64,000 nt of DNA, from contig NZ_AUIM01000004.1 in NCBI RefSeq assembly GCF_000423705.1, positions 724,587 to 788,586 on the forward strand. Direction: 5' to 3'. The stretch's first letter is position 1. Each line of letters begins with the position of its first letter. The notes under the pieces were generated by a model, which was not told the origin of the DNA, did not search any database, and saw only the letters and a list, made by a program, of their open reading frames with translations. Of this stretch, positions 18,154 through 27,628 are shown piece by piece. Source of the stretch: Stappia stellulata DSM 5886 (GTDB lineage: Bacteria; Pseudomonadota; Alphaproteobacteria; Rhizobiales; Stappiaceae). The position numbers and the translations under genes were made by a program.

Positions 18154-18756
18154 TCACGCCGGAATGTAGCGCACGCCCTCTGTGGCCAGCAGCTCGTCGA
18201 AAAAGGCCAGAAGACCGGCATCGATCGCCTGCGCGCGCGGGTAGCGCGGCGCCATCCGGTCGGCGAGCATCGGCGCATCCCACCCGTCGGTCGTCGCGAT
18301 AAACCGGCGCACGCCCGCCTCGCCCCAGAAGGCATGGAAGCCCGCCATCACGCAGTCGACATAGCTTTGCAGGATCGGGTGGTCGTCGTCGCCCTTGTGG
18401 CGGATCTCGGTATCGGCTTCATAGAGAAACGCACCGTCGGGCGCGGGATTTCCCCGCGCATCGCAGGAAAACGCATCGGCAATGCCATCGGTGACGCGCA
18501 CATAGCGCTTCTCGCGCGCGTCGAGCACGGCCAGCCGCGCGGCCGGCTCGCTGACCATCACGCCCTGGATTGCGCTTTGCGGATCGCGCCGCACGGTCAG
18601 CGTGCACACGCCCGGCCGCTGCGAGGCGCTGTCGGCGCGCCACCAGGCGCGCCATTCCCGGCGCCAGCCGTCGAGCGTCCCCGCGACCGGCGTCGCCTCG
18701 GCGCCCAGCGTGCGGGTGTTGACCAGCGAGCCGTAGCCGAAATAGGTAATCTGCAT
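18154..18756 (-). CDS. Gamma-glutamylcyclotransferase-like protein
   Basis: A 200-residue protein beginning MQITYFGYGSLVNTRTL. The FGYGSL loop is the substrate-binding signature of the GGCT/AIG2 fold, and a conserved acidic residue of the family may lie in FSCDARGNPAP or FLYEADTE. GGCT enzymes cyclise gamma-glutamyl amines or peptides to 5-oxoproline. Several subfamilies act on glutathione or gamma-glutamylamines, and the exact one cannot be chosen here. The start at 18756 puts the motif at the N-terminus as usual, preceded by GGCGGGA. It diverges from the class-V PLP enzyme with a 71-base gap. Confidence 0.75.
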   Translation of the reverse strand: MQITYFGYGSLVNTRTLGAEATPVAGTLDGWRREWRAWWRADSASQRPGVCTLTVRRDPQSAIQGVMVSEPAARLAVLDAREKRYVRVTDGIADAFSCDARGNPAPDGAFLYEADTEIRHKGDDDHPILQSYVDCVMAGFHAFWGEAGVRRFIATTDGWDAPMLADRMAPRYPRAQAIDAGLLAFFDELLATEGVRYIPA

Positions 18757-18827
18757 GAAATGTCCCGCCTTTCCGGCGCATGCCGTTTGTTGCGCTGCGC
18801 CGTAAGTTCTAAAGGATCGAAAAAGCC

Positions 18828-20024
18828 ATGACCAGCGCACCGAACGCCTGGAGCGACGCGGACACGGCCGTCCTTCGCGCCGCAACGCCTGCGTGCGAGA
18901 CGACGATCCACTTCAACAACGCCGGCGCCGGACTGATGCCCGCGTCCGTTCTCACGGCGGTGAAGGACCATCTCGACCTGGAAGCCACCATCGGCGGCTA
19001 CGAGGCCGCGGACCGGGCGGCAGCAGACGTGGCTGACTTTTACCCCGCCGTCGCGGCTCTTCTCGGCGCGCGTCCGGACGAAATCGCCTATGTCGAGAAC
19101 GCGACCCGCGCCTGGGACATGGCGTTTTATTCCATCCCCTTCGAGCCCGGCGACCGGGTGATCACCGGCCGGGCCGAATACGTCTCCAACTTCGTCGCGC
19201 TGTTGCAGATGAAGGCGCGCGCCGGCATCGAGATCGACTTGATCGACGACGATGCCAGCGGCCAGATCGATCTGGCCGCGCTGGAAACGGCGATCACACC
19301 GCGCACCCGGCTGATCGCGCTGACCCATGTTCCGACCTTCGGAGGGCTGGTCAATCCAGCGGAGGCCGTTGGCGAAATCGCACGCCGGCACGGCCTGCTC
19401 TATCTGCTCGACGCCTGCCAGTCGGCCGGCCAGATCGACCTCGATGTCACCCGTATCGGCTGCCACATGCTGTCGGGCACCGGCCGCAAGTACCTGCGCG
19501 GACCGCGCGGCACCGGGTTCCTCTATGTCTCCAGCGAGGTCGTGGACACGCTGGAGCCGCCCTTCGTTGACCTGGAATCGACCGACTGGCTGGACGCGGA
19601 GCGCTACCGGCTGGTCGCGGGGGCCAGGCGCTTCGAAAACTGGGAACGTTTCTTTGCCGGCCAGATCGGCCTTGGCGTCGCCGCCCGGCTCGCCTGCAAG
19701 ATCGGCATGGCCCGGCTGGAGGCCCGCATCTCGGAGCTTGGCGACACATTGCGTGCCGAGCTCTCGCGGCTTCCCGGCATTGCCGTGCACGACAAGGGCG
19801 AAAAACGCTGCGGGATCGTCACCTTCCTGGTCGATGGCGAGACGCCGGCCGCCACGAAGGCGCGGCTGACACAGGCCGGGATCAACGTCTCGGTTTCCGG
19901 TGCCGGATCGGCGCGCATCGACCTTCCGGCGCGCGGGCTCGAAGCGCTGGTGCGCGCCTCCGTCCATGCCTACAACACCCATGCCGAGATCGACACGCTT
20001 TTGAAGGTCCTGCGCGACCGCTGA
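18828..20024 (+). CDS. Class-V aminotransferase-fold PLP enzyme (EgtE/cysteine-desulfurase-like)
   Basis: A 398-residue fold-type I PLP enzyme. The opening [12 protein letters not shown], the [11 protein letters not shown] segment, the Asp-containing [10 protein letters not shown] (contacts the PLP pyridine) and the Schiff-base lysine in [19 protein letters not shown] are all present. The sequence resembles the isopenicillin N epimerase / hercynylcysteine sulfoxide lyase branch of class V rather than serine aminotransferases. No other ergothioneine gene is nearby, so a C-S lyase or epimerase role is only a suggestion. Confidence 0.82.
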   Translation: MTSAPNAWSDADTAVLRAATPACETTIHFNNAGAGLMPASVLTAVKDHLDLEATIGGYEAADRAAADVADFYPAVAALLGARPDEIAYVENATRAWDMAFYSIPFEPGDRVITGRAEYVSNFVALLQMKARAGIEIDLIDDDASGQIDLAALETAITPRTRLIALTHVPTFGGLVNPAEAVGEIARRHGLLYLLDACQSAGQIDLDVTRIGCHMLSGTGRKYLRGPRGTGFLYVSSEVVDTLEPPFVDLESTDWLDAERYRLVAGARRFENWERFFAGQIGLGVAARLACKIGMARLEARISELGDTLRAELSRLPGIAVHDKGEKRCGIVTFLVDGETPAATKARLTQAGINVSVSGAGSARIDLPARGLEALVRASVHAYNTHAEIDTLLKVLRDR

Positions 20025-20054
20025 CGCCGTCGGGCAACAAAGGCACTCCCCCTG

Positions 20055-20564
20055 CTAGTGTGCGGGCCGCGCACGCCGCAGGCGGCCGGAAACGGCCAGC
20101 CCGTCGGCGATGTTTCGCCCGATCAGGAAGAGATTGAGCGCACCGGCGACAAGCTCCACGGCCTGGACCGTATAGAAGGGCGTGTCGAAGATACCGGCAC
20201 GCGCCTTCATCGCGAGAAACACGGCGGACGGCACGAGGATCAGGATCCCGTTGGCCGCGATCAGCGGCATGCGGCGGCGTTTCGCGTCGATCCGCGCGCC
20301 GCTGCGCCCCTTGCCAAGCGAAAACCCGCTGGCGCCGGCGACCGCAAGTGCGGGCACGAGCACGATCATCGCGTAGAGGATCGCCTGCTTCACGGCCGCG
20401 ACGGCCTGCGCCGATCCGACAAGCTCAGAGACGACCGTCGAGACCCAGAAGGTCGCGATCATCGCAAAGGCAAGCAGGCCGGCGGTTCGATGGGCAATCT
20501 TGCGGGGCGAGACGGACAGCGGCCGACTGGCGCGCGGTCCAGGCGCCCGATTGGCATGTGACAT
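20055..20564 (-). CDS. Four-helix membrane protein controlled by the adjacent MarR regulator
   Basis: A 169-residue protein with four predicted membrane helices: around AGLLAFAMIATFWVSTVV, ILYAMIVLVPALAVAGASG, LIAANGILILVPSAVFLAM and VELVAGALNLFLIGRNIA. I do not recognise a named family. Its ATG overlaps the marR stop (TGATG) and a good AAGGAGA site is eight bases upstream, so translation is coupled to the regulator. The job is unknown. Confidence 0.7.
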   Translation of the reverse strand: MSHANRAPGPRASRPLSVSPRKIAHRTAGLLAFAMIATFWVSTVVSELVGSAQAVAAVKQAILYAMIVLVPALAVAGASGFSLGKGRSGARIDAKRRRMPLIAANGILILVPSAVFLAMKARAGIFDTPFYTVQAVELVAGALNLFLIGRNIADGLAVSGRLRRARPAH

Positions 20565-21073
20565 CAACGGTCTCCTTCGCAACGTACCGAAATCCGGCGC
20601 AGAACGGCGAGGCAGGCGGCAAGCGCCTCCGCGCCAAGGTCCTCGGACAGCTCCTTCGCCCAGGCGATCTGGCGGCGGTCGGCCTCGGCATAAGCGGCCT
20701 CCCCCGCGCCCGTCATCACCACGAGCCGAGCGCGTTTGTGATCGGGATTGTCCTCAAGGGCGACAAGCCCGGCGGCCGTCAGATCGTTGACGACCCGCTG
20801 CACCGCCTGCCGCGACAGCCCCATGCGCCGGGCGATCTGCGCCACCGACAGCGGCCGGCCCTCCAGCGCAACGGCCCCGAGCACCTGCCAGCGCGCGCTC
20901 GTCAGCCCAAGATCGCCAACCAGCGCGTCCCCCGCCGAAAGCAATGCCCCGTTGAGGCGAAAGGTTTCCAGGATCACCTGCGTCACGAGCCCGCTTTCGG
21001 GCGAATGCGCAGGCGTCGCGTCACGGGCCTTTGCGCTGTCGTCCGCGCGCCCCTTGTCCGATGTGCTCTTCAT
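20564..21073 (-). CDS. MarR-family transcriptional regulator
   Basis: A 169-residue MarR protein. A polar N-terminal tail of about 25 residues precedes the helical dimerisation segment, then the winged helix: LTSARWQVLGAVALEGRPLSVAQIARRMGLSRQAVQRVVNDL as helix-turn-helix and DNPDHKRARLVVMT as the wing with its DxR turn. MarR repressors usually bind palindromes in their own promoter; one is present at 21090-21107. It is co-transcribed with the membrane protein that follows. Confidence 0.88.
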   Translation of the reverse strand: MKSTSDKGRADDSAKARDATPAHSPESGLVTQVILETFRLNGALLSAGDALVGDLGLTSARWQVLGAVALEGRPLSVAQIARRMGLSRQAVQRVVNDLTAAGLVALEDNPDHKRARLVVMTGAGEAAYAEADRRQIAWAKELSEDLGAEALAACLAVLRRISVRCEGDR

Positions 21074-21089
21074 GCAACAAGCTTACGAT

Positions 21090-21107
21090 TTGACAACATG
21101 CTGTCAA
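21090..21107 (-). promoter_or_regulatory. MarR operator overlapping the marR promoter
   Basis: TTGACAACATGCTGTCAA is a nearly perfect 18-base palindrome with one mismatched pair. On the minus strand its first half supplies a consensus TTGACA -35 box, followed 16 bases on by TAAGCT, just upstream of marR. The geometry is typical of MarR autorepression. Confidence 0.6.
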
Positions 21108-21203
21108 TAAGCAGATACCCGGACGACGGAAGGCTGGCTGGCACGACATGGCCAAACCCGCGACGGGCTCGACGCCGCCGCGCAACTTGAATCAAGACTT
21201 CAC

Positions 21204-21267
21204 CTGAAAAAACAAACGCCTGGCGCAAGGTCCGGATTCAAATCCTTCAGACCCCGCCCCAGGCGTT
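21204..21267 (-). terminator. Intrinsic terminator downstream of gor
   Basis: On the minus strand, AACGCCTGG (21267-21259) pairs with CCAGGCGTT (21223-21215) over a loop of about 35 bases, and TGTTTTTTCA follows. It sits 37 bases beyond the gor stop and should end the rpiA-DUF2059-gor transcript. Confidence 0.6.
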
Positions 21268-21304
21268 CTCAATGTTCAAACCCGGCGACCCACCGCCGAA
21301 TGGC

Positions 21305-22681
21305 TCAGGCCGTGACCCGCTCGGTCGGCTCACGCATGGTGACGAGCTCTTCGGCGGCGGTGGGATGCACGGCCATCGTGGCATCGAAATCCGCCTTGGT
21401 CGCGCCCATGCGCATGGCAACGCCAAGCACCTGCGCCAGTTCGCCGGCATCGTGACCGAGCACATGGACGCCGAGCACCTTGTCGCTCGACGGATCGACC
21501 AGAAGCTTCATCAGCATCTTCTCGTCGCGCCCGGACAGCGTGTGCCTCATCGGACGGAAATGCGCGCGGTAGACATCCACGGTCCCGTGCTTGGCAACGG
21601 CCTCGGCCTGCGTCATGCCCACGGTGCCGATTTCCGGCTGCGAGAACACCGCTGTCGGGATCATCGTGTGATCGGCCGACCAGCTCTTGCCGCCGAACAG
21701 CGTGTCGGCGAAGGCATGGCCCTCGCGGATCGCCACCGGCGTGAGATTGACCCGGTCGGTGACATCGCCCACCGCGTAGACCGACGGCACATTGGTGCGC
21801 GACCGGTCGTCGACCGCGATGGCGCCCGAGGCCGAAGTCACGACGCCGGCGGCGTCCAGTCCGAGACCCGCGGTGTTCGGACGACGCCCGATGGCGAACA
21901 TGATCCGGTCGGCCTCGATGGCCTCGCCAAGCTTCGTGTGCCCGACGAAATCACCGCTCTCGCGCTTCTCGATCGAGGTGAAGACATCGCCACAAAGGAC
22001 TCTGATGCCTTTCTTTTCCATTTCCTCGTGAAGCGCCTTGCGCAGATCGTCATCGAAACCGCGCAGGATTTCCTCCCCCCGGTAGATCAGCGTCGTCTCG
22101 GCACCGAGCCCGGCGAAAATGCCCGCGAATTCCACCGCGATATAGCCACCGCCGGCGACGACCACCCGCTTGGGAAAGTCGGCCAGATGGAAGGCTTCGT
22201 TGGAGGTGATGACATGCTCGCCGCCGGGAAGATCCGCATCGACGTTCGGCGTCGCGCCGGTGGCGATGAGGATCGTTTTGGCCCGCACCCGCCGGTCATC
22301 CGACATGATGTGAACCGTGTGCGCATCCTCAAGGACCGCGCGGCTGTCGAACATCTCGACGCCCGAGCGTTCCAGGTTGCGGCGATAGACGTTTTCAAGG
22401 CGCGCGATCTCGCGGTCCTTGGCGTCGATCAGCCGTTCCCAGTTGAAGCTGCTTGCTCCCACGTTCCAGCCGAACCCGGCCGCGTCCTCAAACTCCTCGG
22501 AGAACTTGGAGGCATAGACGAACAGCTTCTTGGGCACGCAGCCCCGGATCACGCAGGTGCCGCCATAGCGGAACTCTTCCGCGATCCCGACCCTGGCGCC
22601 GTGCCCGGCGGCAATCCGTGCCGCGCGTACGCCGCCCGACCCGCCCCCGATGACAAACAGGTCGTACTCAAAGTCGCTCAT
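21305..22681 (-). CDS. gor: Glutathione-disulfide reductase
   Basis: A 458-residue NADPH-dependent flavoprotein disulfide reductase. It has the FAD motif VIGGGSGGVRAARIAA, the redox-active disulfide in GGTCVIRGCVPKK, the NADPH motif VAGGGYIAVEFAGIFAGLG and the C-terminal interface base in AVHPTAAEELVTM. The RGCVPKK form separates it from mercuric and lipoamide reductases. It keeps the glutathione pool reduced in the cytoplasm. A GAGG site lies six bases from the start. It is third in the apparent operon rpiA, DUF2059 gene, gor. Confidence 0.95.
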   Translation of the reverse strand: MSDFEYDLFVIGGGSGGVRAARIAAGHGARVGIAEEFRYGGTCVIRGCVPKKLFVYASKFSEEFEDAAGFGWNVGASSFNWERLIDAKDREIARLENVYRRNLERSGVEMFDSRAVLEDAHTVHIMSDDRRVRAKTILIATGATPNVDADLPGGEHVITSNEAFHLADFPKRVVVAGGGYIAVEFAGIFAGLGAETTLIYRGEEILRGFDDDLRKALHEEMEKKGIRVLCGDVFTSIEKRESGDFVGHTKLGEAIEADRIMFAIGRRPNTAGLGLDAAGVVTSASGAIAVDDRSRTNVPSVYAVGDVTDRVNLTPVAIREGHAFADTLFGGKSWSADHTMIPTAVFSQPEIGTVGMTQAEAVAKHGTVDVYRAHFRPMRHTLSGRDEKMLMKLLVDPSSDKVLGVHVLGHDAGELAQVLGVAMRMGATKADFDATMAVHPTAAEELVTMREPTERVTA

Positions 22682-22779
22682 GCCATGCCTCGTCTTGTGC
22701 CGTTACGCGCGCCAACCGGCGCATGCGTGCCGGCAGCAACTGCCTGCGCCGGTGCGCCGTTGGGGGAAAGCCCGGACGA

Positions 22780-23310
22780 TTATTCGCTCTTCGTCTCGGC
22801 TTCCGGCGCCTGACGCTTGTTCAGCTCCTCGCGCACCAGCGTGACCATCTCGGTGGAAATGGCATCGCCCCACTGCTTGGCCGCGCCGATCGACAGGGCC
22901 CTGAGCTCCGGCTCGACCTTGGAATACTTCTGGCCGAGCGGCGACTTGTAGAACTCGGCGAGCTGGTTCAGCTCCTCGATGGAGAACCGACGGGCCCACA
23001 CCTCGTAGACCACCCGGTTCAGCTCCGGACGGCGTTCGGCGAGCTTCAGCGCGACCTCGTTGACCACCAGGTCGATCTCGGTGGTGTTTGCCGGATTGCT
23101 CTGGATGAAGAGCGTGCGCGTGCGGTCCGCCATCAGCGGAAGAACATTGTCGAACGCGCGGATCGCATTGGCGGCCATGACCGTCTCGCGCGCGGCGGCG
23201 ATGTGCTCGTCGGAGATGGTCTCCTGCGCGCTCGCCGGCACGGCAACGGCCGCCAGCAGGAACAGCGCGGAGGCTGCGGAAGTCAATTTGTGGCGAAGGG
23301 TCGAAAACAT
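22780..23310 (-). CDS. DUF2059 secreted protein
   Basis: A 176-residue protein with a signal peptide (hydrophobic ALFLLAAVAVPASA, likely cleavage before QETIS) and a helical mature domain. The C-terminal FSIEELNQLAEFYKSPLGQKYSKVEPEL is the DUF2059 signature. Function is unknown; it is probably periplasmic. The start at 23310 has GGAG seven bases upstream; an ATG at 23322 lacks a ribosome site. It lies between rpiA and gor on the same strand. Confidence 0.85.
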   Translation of the reverse strand: MFSTLRHKLTSAASALFLLAAVAVPASAQETISDEHIAAARETVMAANAIRAFDNVLPLMADRTRTLFIQSNPANTTEIDLVVNEVALKLAERRPELNRVVYEVWARRFSIEELNQLAEFYKSPLGQKYSKVEPELRALSIGAAKQWGDAISTEMVTLVREELNKRQAPEAETKSE

Positions 23311-23372
23311 CGAAAACTCCATGACATAGAGGCGGTCGCCCTTGGCGAAACGCGCCGCGGTCCTTCTAGGGT

Positions 23373-24065
23373 TCAAGTGACCGGAACGAGGCGGGTCACG
23401 CCTCCCGGTCCGGCCAGATAAGCGGCATCGGCGATGCCGATGAACAGTCCGTGATCAACGACACCGGGAATATCGAGGAGCGCGCGCGACAGCGCGCCGG
23501 CATCCTTGATCTGGCCCAGTTCGATGTCGAGAATATGGTGTTGCCCGTCTGTCACGAACGGCGTGTCCCCGCCGCGCAGCGAAATCGGCGCGTCATGGCC
23601 GAAAGTGGCAAGCGCCGCCTCGATGGCGTTGCGCGTGGCCCGCAGACCGAAAGGCACGACCTCGACCGGCAACGGAAACGCGCCAAGGGTCGCGACCTGT
23701 TTGCTCTCGTCCGCAATCACCAGCATGCGTTGCGAGGCGCGCGCGACGATCTTCTCGCGCAGCAGTGCCCCGCCGCCGCCCTTGATCAGGGTCAGCCGGG
23801 CATCGAGCTCATCGGCGCCGTCGACGGTCAGGTCGAGTTCCGGACAACTGTCCAGGGTGGCGAGCGGCACGCCAAGGCTCTCGCACAAGGAGGCGGTGCG
23901 CTCGGAGGTCGGGACGCCGACAATCTCGAGCCCCTCGGCGACGCGTTCGGCAAGCGCCCGCACGAAATGTTCGGCGGTCGATCCGGTGCCGATACCCAGC
24001 CGCATGCCGTTGCGGACCTCTTCCAGGGCCGATACGGCGGCAAGTCGCTTGAAGTCGTCGCTCAT
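23373..24065 (-). CDS. rpiA: Ribose-5-phosphate isomerase A
   Basis: A 230-residue RpiA, interconverting ribose-5-phosphate and ribulose-5-phosphate in the pentose phosphate pathway. Key segments are [12 protein letters not shown] (phosphate loop), [27 protein letters not shown] (catalytic Asp and the conserved Lys-Gly-Gly-Gly-Gly) and VIADESKQV. Length is normal. It is the first gene of the leftward rpiA-DUF2059-gor run; the DUF2059 start is 62 bases beyond its stop. Confidence 0.95.
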   Translation of the reverse strand: MSDDFKRLAAVSALEEVRNGMRLGIGTGSTAEHFVRALAERVAEGLEIVGVPTSERTASLCESLGVPLATLDSCPELDLTVDGADELDARLTLIKGGGGALLREKIVARASQRMLVIADESKQVATLGAFPLPVEVVPFGLRATRNAIEAALATFGHDAPISLRGGDTPFVTDGQHHILDIELGQIKDAGALSRALLDIPGVVDHGLFIGIADAAYLAGPGGVTRLVPVT

Positions 24066-24408
24066 TCAATCCCGCTCATGCATTCCGCTCATGATTCCGG
24101 TCCGAAACGGGCCTTAAACATTCGCGGTCCAAAGACGTTCGTTAACGCGCCCGCGCACGGATCCCGTGCGATGCGGAACAGCGGGGCGGGTGTAGCATGG
24201 CGGGGCGGCAAGGCAAAGGGACTGCGCATTCTCACTGACCACACCCAGCACAGGGGTGCAGCCGCAAAGAATACACGCCGAAAAAGGGCGCGCCGCCAAT
24301 TCGTCAAAAGCGACGTTGCGTTAACCGGAATTTCAACCGGAACATCTAAATATCGCACGTATTGTGGTGCTGGCCAGCCCAGCAAAAATCGCGTCCGGGA
24401 GGATCGTC
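24066..24408. promoter_or_regulatory. Divergent gap between rpiA and the chemoreceptor gene
   Basis: No gene is seen. AACCGGAA occurs twice in direct orientation (24323-24330 and 24335-24342), one helical turn apart, about 70 bases upstream of the chemoreceptor start. This could be a regulator site. A TAAATA about 60 bases upstream of the start could serve as a -10 box, but the -35 is unclear. Confidence 0.3.
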
Positions 24409-26178
24409 ATGCGCCTTTTTTCTGTTTCACAGCGCAAGGGCGTCGTGGAAAAAAGCATTTCGCAGGTCGTGACAGAGCCGGAAACCCCGCCCGACGCCGA
24501 GGTGACCACAACATCGCTGGCCGGCGATCACCAGACATCGCTGACGCTCGATCTGATGGAGACGGATCTTCAGGCGGCGGCGGCGAAAATCGGCAATGAG
24601 GCACAGGCGCTCGGACTGAGGGTCGGCGAACAACTCGTCGTGCTGTCCGACATTCGCGGCCAGTCCGAAGCGCTTCGCGAGGAATCGCGCCACGCCGACA
24701 CCACCGCGCAGGACCTCTCGACGGCAATCGCCCATCTGGCGGAGGCGAGTGGCGAAATCGATGCGCAGGTGCGCACATCCTCGGAACTCGCCGAGGAGGC
24801 CCGCGAGGTCGCCGACACCGCCAACGCCGGCATCGAGGAGCTCAAGGGCGCCATCGACGACATCGCCAGCGTGGTGCAGCTGATTTCCGATGTCGCCAAG
24901 CAGACCAACCTTCTGGCCCTCAACGCAACGATCGAGGCCGCCCGGGCCGGAGACGCCGGCAAGGGGTTCGCGGTCGTGGCAAACGAGGTCAAGGCGCTGT
25001 CGGTGGAGACCCAGACGGCAACCGACGAGATCGTCGCCAATATCGGCCGCCTGCAGCACTCCGCCGAGGGCAGCATCCTGGCGGTCAACCGCATCATCGG
25101 GGTGATCGGCGAAATCCTGCCGAGCTTCGCCAAGGTGGCAGACCAGGTCGGCGACCAGCTCGAGACCTCGCGCTCGGTCGGGGAAACCGCCCGCCAGACC
25201 GCCGACTTCGTGCGTGCTGTCAGCGAAAAGGTCGACACCATCGCTTCCGCGACCGACACCGCCGAACGGGCCGGCGAGGCCGCCCGCGGCGCGTCGGAGG
25301 GAATGATGGCGCTGGGCGCGGGCCTTGGCCAGCGCTTCACCATGATGATCCGCCAGACCGCGATTGGCGACAGGCGCGCCGGCGACCGCCTGCCGGCGGA
25401 GCGCTGCGGAACCCTGTCCGCGCGCGGCGCAAGCCTCAAGGTAAAAACCCGAGACATTTCCGAAGGCGGTGCGCTGCTGGTGCCCCAGGACGGCGAAACC
25501 TGGAGCCAGTGCGGCCCGGCCACCGCGGAGCTCGATGGGCTCGGCACCGTCGATCTGGCAATTGTCGCAACTTCCGAAAACGGCCTGCACTGCGCCTTCC
25601 AGGAGCCTTCGGCCGCGTTTTGCGCCAATGTCGCGGCGCTGCTCGCCGACGTTCGCGGGCAACTGGATCCGCTGATCGCGCGCGCCCGTGGCGGCGCCGA
25701 ACGGGTCGAAACCGCGATGCGCGCAGCGCTGGAGGAACGCCGCCTGACGATGGACGCGCTGTTCGACACCGACTACCGGGCAATTGCGGGAACCGATCCG
25801 CAGCAGATGGAAAACCGGGCGCTCGCCGTCCTCGAGGACATTCTGCCGCCGATCCAGGAGGAAATCCTCGCCGCCTCGACGGGCATGGCCTTTTGCGCCA
25901 CCGTCGACCGCAACGGCTACCTGCCCGTCCACAACATGATCTATTCCAGGCCGCAACGCGCCGACGATCCGGCCTGGAACGCGGCGAACTGCCGAAACAA
26001 ACGCATCTTCGACGACCGCGCCGGCCTGAGCGCGGCGCGAAACACCCGCCCCTTCCTGGTCCAGACCTATCCGCGCGACATGGGCAACGGGACCATCGTG
26101 TGGATGCGCGAGGTCGATGCCCCGATCGTGCTCGACGGGCACCACTGGGGCGGCTTCCGCACCGCCTACAAGCTGTAA
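24409..26178 (+). CDS. Soluble methyl-accepting chemotaxis protein with PilZ and C-terminal sensor-like domain
   Basis: A 589-residue protein with no membrane helix. Residues about 40-310 are coiled coil with the chemoreceptor signalling tip ([35 protein letters not shown]). A PilZ domain follows, with the c-di-GMP-binding pattern RAGDR (RxxxR) and DISEGG (DxSxxG). The C-terminal domain of about 150 residues ([43 protein letters not shown]) resembles the C-terminal domain of many alphaproteobacterial soluble receptors. The start at 24409 has GGGAGGA seven bases upstream; a GTG at 24364 is possible. It should report to a CheA kinase encoded elsewhere, with input from c-di-GMP. Confidence 0.88.
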   Translation: MRLFSVSQRKGVVEKSISQVVTEPETPPDAEVTTTSLAGDHQTSLTLDLMETDLQAAAAKIGNEAQALGLRVGEQLVVLSDIRGQSEALREESRHADTTAQDLSTAIAHLAEASGEIDAQVRTSSELAEEAREVADTANAGIEELKGAIDDIASVVQLISDVAKQTNLLALNATIEAARAGDAGKGFAVVANEVKALSVETQTATDEIVANIGRLQHSAEGSILAVNRIIGVIGEILPSFAKVADQVGDQLETSRSVGETARQTADFVRAVSEKVDTIASATDTAERAGEAARGASEGMMALGAGLGQRFTMMIRQTAIGDRRAGDRLPAERCGTLSARGASLKVKTRDISEGGALLVPQDGETWSQCGPATAELDGLGTVDLAIVATSENGLHCAFQEPSAAFCANVAALLADVRGQLDPLIARARGGAERVETAMRAALEERRLTMDALFDTDYRAIAGTDPQQMENRALAVLEDILPPIQEEILAASTGMAFCATVDRNGYLPVHNMIYSRPQRADDPAWNAANCRNKRIFDDRAGLSAARNTRPFLVQTYPRDMGNGTIVWMREVDAPIVLDGHHWGGFRTAYKL

Positions 26179-26240
26179 GCATGTTTCGGCCCGGAGAGTT
26201 TTGCGTATATAACGGCGCGCCCTTTCAACCGGAGCCGCCC

Positions 26241-26918
26241 ATGACCCCGACCGTCCTCGTGTTCGATCTCGACGGCACGCTTGTCGACACGAAACATGAC
26301 CTGGTCAACGCCCTGAACGCGGTGCTTGCGCGCGAAGGACACGCCTGCGTGACGACGCAAAGCCTTGGCCATCTCTTCGGACATGGCGCCCGGGCGCTGT
26401 TGGGAAAAGGACTTGAGCTGAACGGCGTCGTCGCACCGGACAGCGCGCTGCTCGACAGGCTGCAGGACGCTTTCATCGACCACTACCGGGCAAACATCGC
26501 CGTCGAGAGCCGCCCCTTTCCAGGTGCCGTCGAGGCGATGACCGCGCTCCGGGCGCGCGGCTTTCGCATCGCGATTTGCACCAACAAGAGAGAAACACTG
26601 GCCCGCCGGCTGCTGGACACGCTCGGCCTGAGCGCCGGCATCGACGCCTTCGTCGGCGGCGACACCTACCCGCTTTCAAAACCCAATGCCGAACCGGTGC
26701 TCGGCGCGATCAGCCGCGCCGGCGGCCGGCCCGCGCGCGCCGTGATGATCGGCGACAGCAAGACCGACATCGACGCCGCCCGCGCCGCGCAGATCCCGGT
26801 CATCGCCGTCACCTTCGGCTACACCGCAATTCCCGTGGCAGAGCTTGGACCCGACGCCGTCATTTCGGCGTTTCACACATTGCCGGAAACGCTCGCGGCC
26901 CTCGGCCTGGTGCCCTGA
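26241..26918 (+). CDS. gph: Phosphoglycolate phosphatase-type HAD hydrolase
   Basis: A 225-residue HAD phosphatase: motif I VFDLDGTLVDT with the nucleophile and general acid Asp, motif II ICTNK, motif III Lys in SKPNAEPV and motif IV MIGDSKTDIDAA. The helical cap between motifs I and II fits subfamily IA. Phosphoglycolate phosphatase is the best name by similarity, though related HAD enzymes act on other phosphates. GGAG lies six to seven bases before the ATG. It starts 62 bases after the chemoreceptor gene. The rpiA neighbourhood of gph is common in Rhizobiales, so the chemoreceptor may be an insertion between them. Confidence 0.85.
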   Translation: MTPTVLVFDLDGTLVDTKHDLVNALNAVLAREGHACVTTQSLGHLFGHGARALLGKGLELNGVVAPDSALLDRLQDAFIDHYRANIAVESRPFPGAVEAMTALRARGFRIAICTNKRETLARRLLDTLGLSAGIDAFVGGDTYPLSKPNAEPVLGAISRAGGRPARAVMIGDSKTDIDAARAAQIPVIAVTFGYTAIPVAELGPDAVISAFHTLPETLAALGLVP

Positions 26919-27312
26919 GACGTGCCGCGCGCCTTTCGCGACGAAGAAGAGCCCCGATCTTCGTGAAGACCGACGGACAAGAAAACGGCTTCGCGGCGCA
27001 TCCTCAGCGTCCGCGACCGGCCCCGGCCCGAGCGCCGCGCCCATTTCGCCATGCATCGCCATTTTCCGTGTCATGTCAGCCACATTTGCGGACCCCAAGC
27101 CTAACGCCCCATAAACCGTCTTGGAGAATACAACCGCCGGGGAGCAATCTTGAATTGCGTTGACGTGTATTCTGCACGTTAAATGCACTCTCGCACGCCA
27201 GGCATTGGCCTTTCGGATCCCGGCCGGCTTTCCCGGAGATTTGTTGGGGAATCACGCTATGCACCGGTTGTTGCCTTCCGACTGCTCGATGCAGCGCCGC
27301 ACAGAGGACGCC
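26919..27312. other. Intergenic stretch without a recognised gene
   Basis: Short frames here have no ribosome site or recognisable product. TTGACG at about 27160 followed by AT-rich sequence could be part of a promoter for the small gene at 27313, but no good -10 is at proper spacing. Nothing else is clear. Confidence 0.3.
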
Positions 27313-27507
27313 ATGAAACCCAGCACGAACTCTCGCATGTTCATTTCAACGGAAATCAACCGTTGCATGTTCGAAGGCGACGTCGACGGGGCGCTGCAGC
27401 TGATTGGCACCTACATGCGCGACAACGGCCTGCAGGCGTCGATCGAGACGGTCGCCGCGATCCCGATCAAATCCGTGCCGAACTCCGGCCGCCGCTCCGT
27501 CCAGTAG
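27313..27507 (+). CDS. Small protein of unknown function (64 residues)
   Basis: The frame begins MKPSTNSRMFISTEINRCMF and contains MFEGDVDGALQLIGTYMRDNGLQ, which looks like one amphipathic helix. GAGGA lies five to six bases before the ATG. I do not recognise it, and no domain, signal peptide or membrane helix is visible. It stands alone between gph and tRNA-Val. Codon use looks normal for the window, but at this length coding status is uncertain. Confidence 0.45.
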   Translation: MKPSTNSRMFISTEINRCMFEGDVDGALQLIGTYMRDNGLQASIETVAAIPIKSVPNSGRRSVQ

Positions 27508-27628
27508 CATTGCCGGACGCTTCGTCGCCGCACCGGCGATGTGTTGATAAATCCGCAGGCAGACCCGAAACCACCTTGCGCTCCTCCCTGACCTCCATTA
27601 GAAAGCCGCAACCAGCCGCACGAGGCGC

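Noticed and set aside
25509-26240. N-terminal extension of the gph frame inside the chemoreceptor gene
   Set aside because: Out-of-frame shadow of the chemoreceptor; the HAD motif starts right after the ATG at 26241.
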